Below are positions 1 through 10,739 of a DNA stretch of 58,534 nucleotides, one piece after another. The stretch is from Pseudomonadota bacterium (GTDB lineage Bacteria > Pseudomonadota > Gammaproteobacteria > Competibacterales > Competibacteraceae): contig JAKLIY010000027.1 of the NCBI GenBank assembly GCA_022709365.1, positions 1-58,534 of the forward strand, given 5' to 3'. Positions within the stretch are counted from its first letter, which is position 1; each line of letters opens with the position of its first letter. The position numbers were made by a program, and so were the translations under genes. The notes beneath the pieces are model-generated. The model was not told the DNA's origin. It saw only the letters and a program-made list of their open reading frames with translations, and searched no databases.

Positions 1-128
1 TCGCCACCAAACTGGGCCGCCATGACCTTGGTGATCGCCGCCGTCAGCGTGGTCTTGCCGTGGTCTACATGACCAATCGTTCCCACATTCACATGCGGCT
101 TGCTGCGCTCAAATTTTTCTTTGGACAC
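1..128 (-). CDS. tuf: Elongation factor Tu, N-terminal part (cut by window edge)
   Basis: This is the first 42 codons of EF-Tu, the GTPase that delivers aminoacyl-tRNA to the ribosome. The visible protein starts (M)[19 protein letters not shown] and includes the G1 loop GHVDHGKTT, which is diagnostic for the family. The start is a GTG at 126-128, with a GGAG ribosome site about 8 bases upstream. It lies 52 bases downstream of fusA in the same direction, the classical last gene of the str operon. The rest lies outside the window, so nothing can be said about the other domains. Confidence 0.95.
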   Translation of the reverse strand, partial: MSKEKFERSKPHVNVGTIGHVDHGKTTLTAAITKVMAAQFGG

Positions 129-148
129 CGTACTTACTCCATCCTATT

Positions 149-172
149 CAAAATCTTCAGCAAAATCTTCAG
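149..172. repeat. 12-bp tandem direct repeat in the fusA-tuf spacer
   Basis: The unit CAAAATCTTCAG occurs twice head to tail at 149-160 and 161-172, between the fusA stop and the tuf start. It is probably a small slippage duplication; no function is evident. Confidence 0.8.
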
Positions 173-180
173 CAGAGGCT

Positions 181-2280
181 TCAGGATGCTTTCTTGATGA
201 TTGTTTCCGCGATATTGGCGGGAGCTTCGTGGTATTTGGCAAATTCCATCGAATAGGTCGCGCGACCTTGGGTCGCCGAACGCAGGTCAGTAGCATAGCC
301 GAACATCTCGGCCAGCGGCACCTCGGCGCGAACCACCTTGCCTGACGGCGAATCATCCATACCCTGCAGGATGCCGCGACGACGGTTGAGATCACCCATC
401 ACGTCGCCCATGTAGTCCTCGGGCGTCACGACCTCGACCTTCATGATCGGTTCCAGCAGCACCGCACCGGCTTTCAGCGCACCGTCCTTGAATCCCATGG
501 AACCCGCGATCTTAAAGGCCATTTCGCTGGAATCGACCTCGTGGTAGGAACCATCGAAAATCGTGACCTTGACATCCACCACCGGATAGCCGGCCAGTAC
601 ACCCTTTTCCATCTGCTCCTGGATGCCTTTATCGACCGCTGGCACATACTCGCGAGGAACGACGCCGCCCACAATGCCATTGACGAATTCGTAACCGGCG
701 CCCGGTTCCTGTGGCTCCAGTCGCAGCCAGACATGACCATATTGGCCGCGTCCGCCGGACTGGCGCACGAACTTGCCTTCCTGCTCCACCATTTTGCGGA
801 TGGTTTCACGGTAAGCAACCCGGGGTTTACCGATGTTGGCGTCGACCTTAAATTCACGCTTGAGGCGGTCGACGATGATTTCCAGATGCAGCTCACCCAT
901 ACCGGAGATGATGGTCTGGCCAGACTCCTGATCGGTATGCACCCGGAACGAGGGGTCTTCATGCGCCAGCTTACCCAGGGCAATACCCATCCTCTCCTGG
1001 TCAGCTTTGGTTTTCGGCTCGACCGCGATGGAAATTACGGGTTCGGGAAATTCCATCCGCTCCAGGGTAATGACATGATCGGCACTGCAGAGTGTGTCGC
1101 CGGTCGTGACATCTTTCAAGCCAACGCACGCAGCAATGTCGCCAGCCCGGATCTCCTTGATCTCTTCACGGCTGTTGGCGTGCATCTGCACGACACGACC
1201 GATGCGCTCACGCCGGCTCTTCACCGGGTTATAGACCGAATCGCCGGAATTGACGATGCCGGAATAGCAACGAATGAAAGTCAGGGTGCCGACGAAAGGA
1301 TCGGTTGCGATCTTGAAGGCCAGAGCCGCAAAAGGTGCCTCATCGGTGGCTAGACGTTCGCCTTCACTCTCGGCGGCATCATCTAAAACACCCTTGACCG
1401 GCGGCTTGTCAATCGGCGATGGCAGATAGCGGATCGCCGCATCCAGCATCGCCTGCACGCCCTTGTTTTTGAAGGCGGAGCCGCACAGCGTTGGGATAAC
1501 CTCGCCTCTGAGAGTCATCGCACGCAGCCCGGCGTTGATTTCCTCCTCGCTGAGGGCGTGACCTTCCAGATACTTATCCATCAATTCATCAGACGCCTCA
1601 GCGGCAACCTCGACCATCTTCTCGCGCCACACCTCACAGTCAGCGCGCAGGTCGGCGGGAATGTCGATGTACTCAAACTTCATGCCGAGGCTGTCTTCGT
1701 CCCAGTGAATCGCCTGCATCTTGACCAGATCGACGATGCCCTTGAAATGGTCTTCAGCACCAATCGGCAACTGAATCGGCACCGGACGGGCGCCCAGCCG
1801 ATCCTTGATCTGTTGCACGACCCGCAGGAAGTCTGCGCCAGCACGATCCATCTTGTTGACAAACGCCAGGCGCGGCACACCATATTTGTTAGCCTGCCGC
1901 CAAACAGTTTCGGACTGCGGTTCGACCCCACCCACTGCGCAGAACACTGCACAAGCGCCGTCCAGCACCCGCAGCGAGCGTTCGACTTCGATGGTGAAAT
2001 CAACGTGACCGGGCGTATCGATAATATTGACGCGGTGCTCGTCGAACTGACCGGCCATGCCATTCCAGAAACAGGTGGTTGCAGCGGAGGTGATGGTGAT
2101 GCCGCGCTCCTGCTCTTGCACCATCCAGTCCATGGTGGCGGCGCCATCGTGCACCTCGCCCAGCTTGTGGGAGACGCCCGTGTAAAACAGGATGCGCTCG
2201 GACACAGTGGTCTTGCCGGCATCAATATGGGCCATGATGCCAAGGTTGCGATAGCGCTCGATGGGGGTTTTGCGAGCCAC
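181..2280 (-). CDS. fusA: Translation elongation factor G
   Basis: EF-G, 699 residues, the GTPase that translocates tRNA and mRNA on the ribosome and, with RRF, recycles ribosomes. It shows the G1 loop AHIDAGKTT (residues 17-25), the DTPGHVDF switch II motif and NKMD for guanine recognition, followed by the usual EF-G domains II-V at full family length. The start is GTG at 2280, preceded by GAGG with good spacing, and the encoded N-terminus [12 protein letters not shown] matches the family. It lies 16 bases after rpsG and 52 bases before tuf, so it is part of the str operon. No unusual features were seen. Confidence 0.98.
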   Translation of the reverse strand: MARKTPIERYRNLGIMAHIDAGKTTVSERILFYTGVSHKLGEVHDGAATMDWMVQEQERGITITSAATTCFWNGMAGQFDEHRVNIIDTPGHVDFTIEVERSLRVLDGACAVFCAVGGVEPQSETVWRQANKYGVPRLAFVNKMDRAGADFLRVVQQIKDRLGARPVPIQLPIGAEDHFKGIVDLVKMQAIHWDEDSLGMKFEYIDIPADLRADCEVWREKMVEVAAEASDELMDKYLEGHALSEEEINAGLRAMTLRGEVIPTLCGSAFKNKGVQAMLDAAIRYLPSPIDKPPVKGVLDDAAESEGERLATDEAPFAALAFKIATDPFVGTLTFIRCYSGIVNSGDSVYNPVKSRRERIGRVVQMHANSREEIKEIRAGDIAACVGLKDVTTGDTLCSADHVITLERMEFPEPVISIAVEPKTKADQERMGIALGKLAHEDPSFRVHTDQESGQTIISGMGELHLEIIVDRLKREFKVDANIGKPRVAYRETIRKMVEQEGKFVRQSGGRGQYGHVWLRLEPQEPGAGYEFVNGIVGGVVPREYVPAVDKGIQEQMEKGVLAGYPVVDVKVTIFDGSYHEVDSSEMAFKIAGSMGFKDGALKAGAVLLEPIMKVEVVTPEDYMGDVMGDLNRRRGILQGMDDSPSGKVVRAEVPLAEMFGYATDLRSATQGRATYSMEFAKYHEAPANIAETIIKKAS

Positions 2281-2296
2281 GGCTCAGTCCTCAAAC

Positions 2297-2782
<486 letters not shown>

Positions 2783-2791
2783 TCAATAAAA

Positions 2792-3166
2792 CTAGGACTT
2801 GGGCCGTTTGGCGCCGTACTTGGAACGCCCCTGACGGCGCTTGGTCACGCCGGAGGTATCCAGACTGCCACGCACGATGTGATAGCGCACGCCAGGCAGG
2901 TCCTTGACGCGCCCGCCGCGAATCAGCACGACCGAGTGTTCCTGCAGATTGTGACCCTCGCCACCAATGTAGCTGGTGACTTCCTGGCCGTTAGTCAGGC
3001 GGACGCGCGCGACCTTGCGCAGGGCAGAATTCGGTTTTTTGGGCGTCGTGGTATAGACGCGGGTACAAACACCGCGTTTCTGCGGGCAGCTCTCGAGCGC
3101 CGGAACGTTGCTCTTGGCTTTCCTTCTGACGCGCGGATTGCTTACCAACTGATTGATTGTGGTCAT
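2792..3166 (-). CDS. rpsL: 30S ribosomal protein S12
   Basis: S12, 124 residues, a decoding-centre protein of the small subunit. It carries the conserved [16 protein letters not shown] loop, with lysine at positions 43 and 44, and the [14 protein letters not shown] loop. These are the segments where streptomycin-resistance substitutions occur in other bacteria, and both look like the unmutated form. It is the first gene of the str operon. The ATG at 3166 follows a purine-rich GTGAGGGGG stretch, and a strong promoter lies about 90 bases upstream. Confidence 0.98.
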   Translation of the reverse strand: MTTINQLVSNPRVRRKAKSNVPALESCPQKRGVCTRVYTTTPKKPNSALRKVARVRLTNGQEVTSYIGGEGHNLQEHSVVLIRGGRVKDLPGVRYHIVRGSLDTSGVTKRRQGRSKYGAKRPKS

Positions 3167-3254
3167 CGCCCCCTCACTTCCATCGAACTTTCGAATTCAG
3201 TCAACCCGGCAGCGGGCCTGCGCTGGTTGAAATCCGGGTCTGCAAAGACGCGGA

Positions 3255-3283
3255 ACTATAGGCGGGCAAGTCACTGATGTCAA
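3255..3283 (-). promoter_or_regulatory. Sigma-70 promoter of the str operon
   Basis: Read on the minus strand, a perfect -35 TTGACA (3278-3283) is followed after exactly 17 bases by TATAGT (3255-3260). Transcription would start near 3248 and give a leader of about 80 bases before the rpsL start. The match and position fit a strong housekeeping promoter for rpsL-rpsG-fusA-tuf. Confidence 0.85.
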
Positions 3284-3354
3284 GACAACTCCCATCCCGT
3301 CGCAAAACGCCAAATATCGGGACTTCCGGGCCGGGGAGTGCGGTGGCACCTGAA

Positions 3355-4728
3355 TCAGGCTTTAAGATGATATTTGTTAAGTAAGGAGTAAAGGGTCGGT
3401 CGGGTGATGCCGAGCAGATCGGCAGTGCGGGACAGATTACGTTCGGTGTACTGTAGCGCCTGCTGGATCGCCCGCCGCTCGGCCTGATCACGGGCTTGGC
3501 GCAAATTAAACGGATTCACTGCAGCTTCCCCGGACTCCGGTTCCGGTTCCGGTTCCAGCTCCAGATCCCGGGCCGTGATTTGTTCAGATTCGCTCATGAT
3601 CACCGCCCGCTTGAGGCGATTTTCCAGCTCCCGGACATTGCCCGGCCACTGATATGTCTCCAGCGCCTGCACGGTATCCAAACCGAAATTCAACCGCGTT
3701 TTGCCCAGCGTCCGACCGAGCGTGTTCAACAAGGCGCGGGCAATCAATAACACGTCGCCTTCCCGTTCACGCAGCGCGGGAATCCGCACGGTGATTTCAC
3801 TGATCCGATAGTACAAATCCTCACGGAACTGGCCCTCGGCGATCAGCGCCGACAAATCGCGATGGGTGGCGCACACGATCCTTACATCCACCGGAATCGG
3901 CTCACGCCCGCCAATCCGCTCGATGACCCGTTCCTGCAGAAACCGTAGCAGCTTGGCCTGCAACGATAGTGGCAAGTCCCCGACTTCATCGAGCATCAGC
4001 GTTCCGCCGCTGGCGTATTCGATCTTGCCCCGGTTCTGCTTGACTGCCCCGGTGAATGCGCCCTTTTCATGGCCGAACAATTCGCTCTCCAACAACGCAT
4101 CGGGAATCGCCGCACAGTTAATGGCGACGAACGCGCCCTTGGCCCGGGGACTCAACTCGTGCAGTGCCCGCGTCAGCAACTCCTTGCCCGTGCCGCTCTC
4201 GCCGAGCAGCAACACATTCGCGTTGGTAGGGGCGATTTTTTCGATGTTGCGGCAAATCCGGAGCATCTCCGGGCTGGCGGCGATTACGCCACGCAGCGGC
4301 GTGGTCGCCTGGCGGGCCAGCAGTTCCCGATTTTCCTGCTCCAGCGTGTAAAGATTGTAGGCGCGGTCGACGATCAGCTGCAGCACATCGGCGTCCACCG
4401 GTTTCTGGTAGAAGTCATAGGCACCCATGGCAATCGCCTGCAGGGCATTTTTACGCTCATCATTGCCAGTCACGACGATGATCTTGATTTCCGGCACCAG
4501 CGCCCGAATCTGCTCAAGCGCCTTCAATCCCTCCGAAGCGTTGGCCGGGTCGGGCGGCAGACCCAGATCCAGCAGCACGATCGGCGGCGTGTGTTGCCGG
4601 ACTTCAGTCAGCGCCGCTTCACGATCCTCGGCCAGCAAGACCTCATAACCGTCGAAGCACCAGCGCATCTGGCTGCGCAAACCCGGATCATCCTCGACGA
4701 TCAACAGTTTTCGGCTGGATTCTTCCAT
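3355..4728 (-). CDS. prsR: PEP-CTERM-type sigma-54 response regulator PrsR
   Basis: A 457-residue NtrC-class response regulator. The receiver domain (about 7-125) has the acidic pair E12-D13 and phosphoacceptor D54. The AAA+ domain has Walker A GESGTGKE (176-183) and the sigma-54 contact loop GAFTGA (223-228). A Fis-type HTH ends the protein (about 429-455). It overlaps prsK by 28 bases, so the two are translationally coupled. By family knowledge, PrsR with PrsK controls expression of PEP-CTERM proteins and exopolysaccharide genes from sigma-54 promoters. I searched the upstream region of the adjacent sugar transferase for a GG-N10-GC element and found none with correct spacing. Confidence 0.92.
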   Translation of the reverse strand: MEESSRKLLIVEDDPGLRSQMRWCFDGYEVLLAEDREAALTEVRQHTPPIVLLDLGLPPDPANASEGLKALEQIRALVPEIKIIVVTGNDERKNALQAIAMGAYDFYQKPVDADVLQLIVDRAYNLYTLEQENRELLARQATTPLRGVIAASPEMLRICRNIEKIAPTNANVLLLGESGTGKELLTRALHELSPRAKGAFVAINCAAIPDALLESELFGHEKGAFTGAVKQNRGKIEYASGGTLMLDEVGDLPLSLQAKLLRFLQERVIERIGGREPIPVDVRIVCATHRDLSALIAEGQFREDLYYRISEITVRIPALREREGDVLLIARALLNTLGRTLGKTRLNFGLDTVQALETYQWPGNVRELENRLKRAVIMSESEQITARDLELEPEPEPESGEAAVNPFNLRQARDQAERRAIQQALQYTERNLSRTADLLGITRPTLYSLLNKYHLKA

Positions 4729-6827
4729 TCGCTAGCCTCCGATTCGATGCGGGCTACATCCGGTTTGTCGATGCGCGGCAATCGCAGAAAAAACGTCGCG
4801 CCTTGCTCCGGCTGACTGGCGACCGTCAATTCGCCCCCTGCAGCGCGGGCGAATTCACGGCTTTCATAAACCCCAATGCCCATGCCTGCATTGCCTTTAG
4901 TGGTCGTGAAAGGCCGGAACAGGCGCTCGCGGATAAACCGCTCATCCATGCCGCAACCATTATCGCGCACGGCCACTACTGCAATCCGATCTTCACTATA
5001 AACCGCCACCTCGATCTGACCTTTCGCTGGGGTGGCTTCCTGAGCGTTCTGAATCAAATGCTCCAGCACCGCCGCCAATCGTTCCGGGTCCACTTCAACC
5101 CAGGGTTCGTCATTCGCCGCTATTCGCGTCACAGGTATCGGCTGCCGCACCGCACGGGCTTCGACGGCTCGCTGCACCGCACTGACCAGCGCCATCGGCC
5201 GCGCGGCGCTGGCTGGCGGTTCCTTGCGCAACTGCGCCAATAACCGATTCATTCGTTCCGTAGCGTTGGCCACTGTTTGAAAAACGTCCTCGACAAAAGC
5301 TGGATTTTTCCCATGGCGGGCTGCATTAGCCACCACCAACGCTAACTGGGCAGCGATATTCTTCAAATCGTGTACGACATAGGCTGACAGCCGATGAAAC
5401 GCCTCAAACTGTCGCGCCTCGCCCAGCGCCTCGCTGGCCTCCAGCAACGCGACATAGCTGGCCACTTGGCGACCTGCCGTCTTGATTAGATCGCGATCCT
5501 CCCAATTCAACTGCTGGTGGGCGCGCGACTCGAGCAACACCAGGAAACCCTGCAAATACTCGTCCAGCAGCAACGGCACTACGAGCCAGGCCCGGCGCAT
5601 TTCTCGCAACCAGTCCGGGAGGACCAAATCGCCATACAGTTCTGACTCGCGCTGGTACTCATCCAGTTGGATGACCCACTGGCGCTGCTCCAGAAAGCGC
5701 ACCAGCGACGAATCGGCTGGCTCCACCTGAGTCGCCGGCAGGCTCCGCTCATGCAGATTGTGGCTGGCCACCAGCGTAAAACCGCCCACATCCCGCCGCA
5801 CCCAGAGCAGACCGCCGGTACTGTGAACAATCTCGGCGACCGCACGGATCATCCGTTCGCGGGGCGGATCCTGGGGATCGCCGGATGACAGGGTGCCGGT
5901 AAACTTGAGCCATTCCTCGCGATAGTCGTATTTGTAATTGAAAAAATGCTTGCTCAATAACACCAGCGCCCGGGCGCGTAACTGCCCGGAAAACAGCAGG
6001 ATCACTAAGAGGAGGCCCGCCCCCGTCAGAAACGCCAGTTGCAGCGTCGCGCCCCAGTCGCCGCCATAGGCTCGGATGTAATAACCAGCGCCAGCCATGG
6101 CCAGCAGATAGACGCCGGCTCCAAAGATGGTCGCTGAATGCAGCACCACCCGCCGGGAGACAAACACCTCCAGCGACCATTCCGGATTGCGGGCCGCTGC
6201 CACGGCAATCAGCGGCGCGGCCAGAACGCTCGCCAGCCCGCGCGCCTCCCAGATGGTCGGATCGAGCCGTTTGAACAACAGGGCGTCGGCGTACAGGAAG
6301 AAGTCATAGGCGAACAAAATCCCCAGCCCCAGATACAGAAATTTGGTCGCCCAGCGACGCTGGAGGCGGGTATTACGAAACAACTGCTCGATCAACGCCA
6401 AGCCAGCGATGGCTAAACTGATATGCCCGAGAATCGCCGCATCAGGGGGCAATTCCAGCGACAATCCCCATATTTCCTGCCACTCGATGCCCAGCAAGAC
6501 CACGCCGTAACCGGCCAGCGCCGCCCAAATAATCGTGATCCAGCGTCCGATCCACATTTCCCGAACCAACGGTTCGAGTAGTTGCATCAGAAAGATCAGC
6601 CACAGGATGTTGCGCAGGACTTCCAGGGTCTGATACAGCCAGTCAGGCGCAACGACCTCGGCGCTGGCGTAAAACGCCGCTCGCAACGCCCAAAGCAGCG
6701 TGATCAGCACGGCGATCACCAACAACCCGCCCTGCAAGCGGCCGCGCCAACTGGTCAGCAACAGCAGGAATAATATCAGCCAGCCAACCGCCGCCAGCCC
6801 ATAGCCAATGACTCCAAGATTGCTCAC
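4701..6827 (-). CDS. prsK: PEP-CTERM system sensor histidine kinase PrsK
   Basis: A 708-residue membrane histidine kinase. The N-terminal third is a run of about nine hydrophobic helices, then comes a GAF-like region (roughly 300-460), then a dimerisation helix with the phosphoacceptor histidine in VVHDLKN (H486). The catalytic domain has the N box LIQNAQEA, G1 DNGCGMD, F box RPFTTTK and G2 GMGIGVY. It is the partner of PrsR, overlapping it by 28 bases, and follows the sugar transferase after 15 bases, so the three form one minus-strand operon. The architecture matches the PrsK family of exosortase/PEP-CTERM bacteria. The signal sensed is unknown. Confidence 0.92.
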   Translation of the reverse strand: MSNLGVIGYGLAAVGWLILFLLLLTSWRGRLQGGLLVIAVLITLLWALRAAFYASAEVVAPDWLYQTLEVLRNILWLIFLMQLLEPLVREMWIGRWITIIWAALAGYGVVLLGIEWQEIWGLSLELPPDAAILGHISLAIAGLALIEQLFRNTRLQRRWATKFLYLGLGILFAYDFFLYADALLFKRLDPTIWEARGLASVLAAPLIAVAAARNPEWSLEVFVSRRVVLHSATIFGAGVYLLAMAGAGYYIRAYGGDWGATLQLAFLTGAGLLLVILLFSGQLRARALVLLSKHFFNYKYDYREEWLKFTGTLSSGDPQDPPRERMIRAVAEIVHSTGGLLWVRRDVGGFTLVASHNLHERSLPATQVEPADSSLVRFLEQRQWVIQLDEYQRESELYGDLVLPDWLREMRRAWLVVPLLLDEYLQGFLVLLESRAHQQLNWEDRDLIKTAGRQVASYVALLEASEALGEARQFEAFHRLSAYVVHDLKNIAAQLALVVANAARHGKNPAFVEDVFQTVANATERMNRLLAQLRKEPPASAARPMALVSAVQRAVEARAVRQPIPVTRIAANDEPWVEVDPERLAAVLEHLIQNAQEATPAKGQIEVAVYSEDRIAVVAVRDNGCGMDERFIRERLFRPFTTTKGNAGMGIGVYESREFARAAGGELTVASQPEQGATFFLRLPRIDKPDVARIESEASEWKNPAENC

Positions 6828-6842
6828 AGACGCCCCTTCCGG

Positions 6843-8240
6843 TTAGTGGGCGCCCCGGCCCCACAGGACGGTATGCACCGTTTGCAGCAAAATGAGGATG
6901 TCGAAAAAGAAACTGTAGTTTTTGATATAGTACAGGTCATATTGCAGTTTTTCACGGGCGTCCTCTTCGGACGCGCCATAGGGATAGCAAATTTGCGCCC
7001 AGCCGGTAATGCCGGGGTTGGTCATGTGACGCATGGAGTAAAAGGGAATCTTCTCACTCAACTCAGCCACGAACTGCGGCCGTTCCGGGCGCGGGCCGAC
7101 GAAGCTCATGTCGCCTCGCAACACGTTAAACAACTGGGGCAACTCGTCAATGCGGCTATTGCGCAATACTGCTCCCACTCGCGTAATTCGGCTGTCATTG
7201 GCCTGCGCCCAACGGGCTACGCCGTCCTGTTCCGCATCGGTGCGCATGCTGCGGAATTTAATGACGTCGAATAAGTGTTCGTTGAGTCCGACTCGAGTCT
7301 GTCGATACAGAATCGGCCCGCGAAATCCCGATTCGATCCAGATCGCCAGCGTCGCCCCCAGCATGAATGGCCAGGCCAGCGCCAGCAGGAGCAGGCTGGC
7401 GGCGATATCAAATAGCCGTTTGACCGCTTGCTTGAGCAGTACCCGCCGAAATCCATCAGCAAAGATCAGATTGCTCGGACGCAATGCATCGAGCTGAATC
7501 TTGCCGGTCTCCCGTTCATAGAAGTGCAAAAAGCCGCTAATTTTGAACCCCTGAATCTTGCATTCCAAAATTTGCTCGGCGGGAAACCCCTTGCGTCGGT
7601 CGTCCGGCGCCACCACGATCTCGTCAATCTGCAAGCGATCCGCCAAATCCACCAGATGGTTCGTTGTATAAAACAGGTCCTCAGTCGACACATAGCGTTT
7701 TTCATCTTCGTGAAGCCGCATATATCCGACCACTAAAAAGTTGGTGTTCCCTTCGTGCTGCAACTCTTCGATCCGGCTGGCGTTCTTGCCCACGCCCAGC
7801 ACCAGCATCCGGCGTTTGAGCACCTCACGGTCAGACACTTCAAAAAACGCCAAGCGCAGCGTCAATACGCCGATGAAAGCAATGCCAAACGCCAAGCTGA
7901 ATTCACCGCGCCCCAAGGACAAGTCAGGAAACAGGTAATAGGTCAGCGTCATCACAAACAACCCGACGAGGAAACTGACCCCGATTCGCAGCAACATGTC
8001 GCCGCGACCACTCCAGAAATTGCGCTCGTACAGGCCCATTGCGGTCATGATCGCCAGCATGACGGCGACGAAAGCCAACGCGCTGGGAACCACTTCACTG
8101 AATTGCGGCATAGCGCTCTGGTAGCCCAGCACCATCCGCAGCGACCGGCCAAAATAGATCGACCAGAACAGATGGAGCATTTCGGCAACGAGCAGGGTGA
8201 GAAATACCCGGGAAACGTAGTGTCGGAATAGGCGAATCAT
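6843..8240 (-). CDS. PEP-CTERM/XrtA-type polyprenyl-phosphate sugar transferase
   Basis: About 465 residues. An N-terminal bundle of four to five membrane helices is followed by a nucleotide-binding-like cytosolic region, another helix near FDIAASLLLLALAW, and the bacterial sugar-transferase domain with KFRSMRTDAE, RIDELPQLFNVLRGDMSFVG and GPRPERPQF. Enzymes of this family (WcaJ-like; the PEP-CTERM-associated subgroup) move a sugar phosphate from a nucleotide sugar to undecaprenyl phosphate and so start exopolysaccharide repeat units at the inner membrane. I chose ATG 8240 (MIRLFRHYVSR) over an upstream TTG at 8285 because homologues begin near there; neither has a clear ribosome site. It lies upstream of prsK and prsR in the same operon. 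Confidence 0.88.
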   Translation of the reverse strand: MIRLFRHYVSRVFLTLLVAEMLHLFWSIYFGRSLRMVLGYQSAMPQFSEVVPSALAFVAVMLAIMTAMGLYERNFWSGRGDMLLRIGVSFLVGLFVMTLTYYLFPDLSLGRGEFSLAFGIAFIGVLTLRLAFFEVSDREVLKRRMLVLGVGKNASRIEELQHEGNTNFLVVGYMRLHEDEKRYVSTEDLFYTTNHLVDLADRLQIDEIVVAPDDRRKGFPAEQILECKIQGFKISGFLHFYERETGKIQLDALRPSNLIFADGFRRVLLKQAVKRLFDIAASLLLLALAWPFMLGATLAIWIESGFRGPILYRQTRVGLNEHLFDVIKFRSMRTDAEQDGVARWAQANDSRITRVGAVLRNSRIDELPQLFNVLRGDMSFVGPRPERPQFVAELSEKIPFYSMRHMTNPGITGWAQICYPYGASEEDAREKLQYDLYYIKNYSFFFDILILLQTVHTVLWGRGAH

Positions 8241-8411
8241 TAGGCGATTATTAGTGATTTTTTGGAAATTGATCAGGGCTATCAAAAGATTAGCCGGTAT
8301 TGTGGGTCAGGATGTCCCCTTTTTGCATGATTCAACCACACAATTCCGTCGGATGCAGCAAAGTTCGCGTCTTGAACAAAACAGACGGGTTCCCGGTAGC
8401 GCTTCCTCCCC

Positions 8412-8417
8412 TATACT
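8412..8417 (+). promoter_or_regulatory. Possible -10 element upstream of tviB
   Basis: TATACT lies 41 bases before the tviB start in the divergent gap 8241-8457. There is no good -35 at the usual distance, so the call is weak. A GGAG ribosome site at 8446-8449 supports the tviB start. Confidence 0.3.
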
Positions 8418-8457
8418 AATCATATTGAAAACTCTCATCGCAAACGGAGCATGATTG

Positions 8458-9735
8458 ATGTTTGACCTCGCCACCACCCGCATCGGTATCATCGGCCTCG
8501 GCTACGTAGGCTTACCCTTGGCGGTCGAATTTGGCAAGCATTTTCCCACCATTGGCTTGGACATCAACACAGTTCGCATTCGGGAATTGCAGGCGGGAAC
8601 CGACGGTACGCTGGAAACTACGCCAGAGGAACTGCGCCAGGCTCACCTATTGCGCTATACCGACAGCCCGGAAGATTTGGCGAATTGCAACGTGTATATC
8701 GTAACGGTTCCCACCCCAGTCGATGAGTATAAACGCCCGGACTTCGGCCCGTTAATCGGGGCTAGCACCACCGTCGGCCGGTTGCTCAAACCGGGCGATG
8801 TCGCCATCTACGAGTCCACCGTCTACCCCGGCGCTACTGAGGAAGTCTGTGTGCCGATTCTGGAGCGGGAATCCGGACTGCGCTTCAATGTGGATTTCTT
8901 TGCTGGCTACAGCCCAGAGCGCATTAATCCTGGCGACAAAGAACATCGGTTGACCACGATCCGCAAAATCACTGCTGGTTCAACGCCCAAGGTTGCGGAG
9001 TTCGTCGATGCTCTGTACCGCTCCATCATCACGGTCGGCACTCATTCGGCCTCCAGCATCCGGGTCGCGGAAGCCGCCAAGGTGATCGAAAACACCCAGC
9101 GCGATGTCAACATCGCCCTAATCAACGAACTGGCGATGCTGTTCAACCGATTGGGCATCAATACCGAGGAAGTGCTGCTGGCGGCGGGCACCAAGTGGAA
9201 TTTTCTGCCCTTCCGTCCCGGTCTGGTGGGCGGCCATTGCATCGGCGTCGATCCCTATTATCTGACCCACAAGGCGCAGGAAATCGGCTATCACCCGGAA
9301 ATGATCCTGGCCGGTCGGCGCATCAATGACGGTATGGGCGCGCATGTCGTCCATCGTGTCATTAAGCTGATGAATCAACGGCGAATCCCGGTCATGGACG
9401 CCCGGGTGCTGGTCATGGGTCTCACCTTCAAGGAAAACTGCCCGGACCTGCGCAACACCCGGGTGGTCGATATTGTCCAGGAATTCCGCGACTACAACGC
9501 TCAGGTCGATGTTTACGATCCGTGGGTCAATCCCCACGAAGCCCAGCATGAATACGGCATCGAACCGGTGGCTCAGCCGCAGCCGGGGCATTACGACGCC
9601 ATCATTCTGGCGGTCGCGCACCGGCAGTTTCAGGCACTGGGCGTTGCGGGTCTCCGGGCGTTGGGCAAACCCGGCGCAGTGCTGTTTGATGTGAAATATC
9701 TTCTGTCGGCAACCGAGGTGGATGGTCGCTTATGA
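8458..9735 (+). CDS. tviB: UDP-N-acetylglucosamine/galactosamine 6-dehydrogenase, TviB type
   Basis: A 425-residue nucleotide-sugar dehydrogenase that makes a UDP-N-acetylhexosaminuronic acid with two NAD+. It shows the N-terminal Rossmann loop GLGYVG (13-18), the conserved [12 protein letters not shown] stretch, catalytic Cys261 in [12 protein letters not shown], and a C-terminal UDP-binding domain with [13 protein letters not shown]. The sequence resembles TviB/WbpO much more than UDP-glucose dehydrogenase. ATG 8458 is preferred over TTG 8455 because GGAG sits 8 bases upstream. Its last 4 bases overlap the epimerase start, so the pair is co-translated, and it sits divergently from the sugar transferase. 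The product probably feeds the same polysaccharide. The exact C4 configuration of its substrate cannot be decided from sequence. Confidence 0.88.
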   Translation: MFDLATTRIGIIGLGYVGLPLAVEFGKHFPTIGLDINTVRIRELQAGTDGTLETTPEELRQAHLLRYTDSPEDLANCNVYIVTVPTPVDEYKRPDFGPLIGASTTVGRLLKPGDVAIYESTVYPGATEEVCVPILERESGLRFNVDFFAGYSPERINPGDKEHRLTTIRKITAGSTPKVAEFVDALYRSIITVGTHSASSIRVAEAAKVIENTQRDVNIALINELAMLFNRLGINTEEVLLAAGTKWNFLPFRPGLVGGHCIGVDPYYLTHKAQEIGYHPEMILAGRRINDGMGAHVVHRVIKLMNQRRIPVMDARVLVMGLTFKENCPDLRNTRVVDIVQEFRDYNAQVDVYDPWVNPHEAQHEYGIEPVAQPQPGHYDAIILAVAHRQFQALGVAGLRALGKPGAVLFDVKYLLSATEVDGRL

Positions 9736-10739
9736 GAATCCTGGTAACGGGCAGCGCCGGTTTTATCGGCTCCACGTTAACCTTGCGATTGCTGGAGCGC
9801 GGCGATGAGGTTATCGGTTTCGACAATCTGAACGATTACTACGATGTCCACTTGAAGCGGGCGCGATTAGCTCGCTTGCAGGCGCATCCGGGTTTTACCG
9901 ATGTGCGGGCCAACTTGGAAGATCGGGCGGCGCTGACCGAGACTTTCGTGAAGCACCGCCCGCAGCGGGTGGTGAATCTGGCCGCCCAGGCCGGGGTGCG
10001 CTATTCACTGCAAAATCCCTACGCCTACGTCGATTCCAACCTGGTCGGCTTCGTCAACCTTCTGGAAGCCTGCCGCCATCACGGAGTGGAACATCTGGTC
10101 TACGCCTCGACCAGTTCGGTCTATGGGGCCAACACCCGGATGCCGTTTTCCGTCCATGACAACGTTGATCATCCGCTTAGTTTGTACGCCGCGACCAAGA
10201 AAGCCAATGAGTTGATGGCGCATACCTACAGCCATTTATACGGCTTGCCCACCACCGGGCTGCGGTTTTTCACCGTCTACGGTCCCTGGGGTCGGCCCGA
10301 CATGGCGCTGTTCCTGTTCACCCGCGCCATCTTGGCTGGCGAGCCGATTGACGTGTTCAATTACGGCCATCACCGCCGGGATTTCACCTATGTCGATGAC
10401 ATCGTTGAGGGGGTGATCCGGGTGCTGGATCAGGTGGCGACGCCCAACGCCGACTGGTCCAGTGAGTCCCCTGATCCCGCCACCAGTCTCGCGCCCTATC
10501 GGCTGTATAACATCGGCAGCCATCGGCCAGTGGAACTGATGCGCTATATCGAGGTGCTGGAAGAATGCCTCGGTCGCACCGCCATCAAGAATCTGTTGCC
10601 GATGCAACTGGGTGATGTGCCGGATACCTATGCCGACGTTGCGGCGCTGATTCAGGATGTCGGCTATCAGCCGGCCACGCCGATTGAGGAAGGCGTCGCC
10701 CGCTTCGTCGCCTGGTATCGGGAATATTACCGGGTTTAA
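9732..10739 (+). CDS. NAD-dependent nucleotide-sugar 4-epimerase (UDP-glucuronate epimerase-like)
   Basis: A 335-residue extended SDR epimerase. The NAD loop GSAGFIGS starts the protein, the catalytic pair is Y152-x3-K156 (YAATKK), and the segment [18 protein letters not shown] is typical of UDP-glucuronate 4-epimerases. It starts inside the tviB stop region (4-base overlap), so it is probably made with TviB and may epimerise TviB's uronic acid product or a related UDP-sugar. It ends in a 4-base tail-to-tail overlap with dnaQ. Substrate assignment is inference; UDP-galactose or dTDP-sugar activity is less likely from the N-terminal segment. Confidence 0.85.
   Translation: MRILVTGSAGFIGSTLTLRLLERGDEVIGFDNLNDYYDVHLKRARLARLQAHPGFTDVRANLEDRAALTETFVKHRPQRVVNLAAQAGVRYSLQNPYAYVDSNLVGFVNLLEACRHHGVEHLVYASTSSVYGANTRMPFSVHDNVDHPLSLYAATKKANELMAHTYSHLYGLPTTGLRFFTVYGPWGRPDMALFLFTRAILAGEPIDVFNYGHHRRDFTYVDDIVEGVIRVLDQVATPNADWSSESPDPATSLAPYRLYNIGSHRPVELMRYIEVLEECLGRTAIKNLLPMQLGDVPDTYADVAALIQDVGYQPATPIEEGVARFVAWYREYYRV

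Noticed and set aside
8241..8457. Sigma-54 promoter for PrsR control of the sugar transferase
   Set aside because: The best candidate on the minus strand has GG and GC separated by 9 bases, not the required 10.
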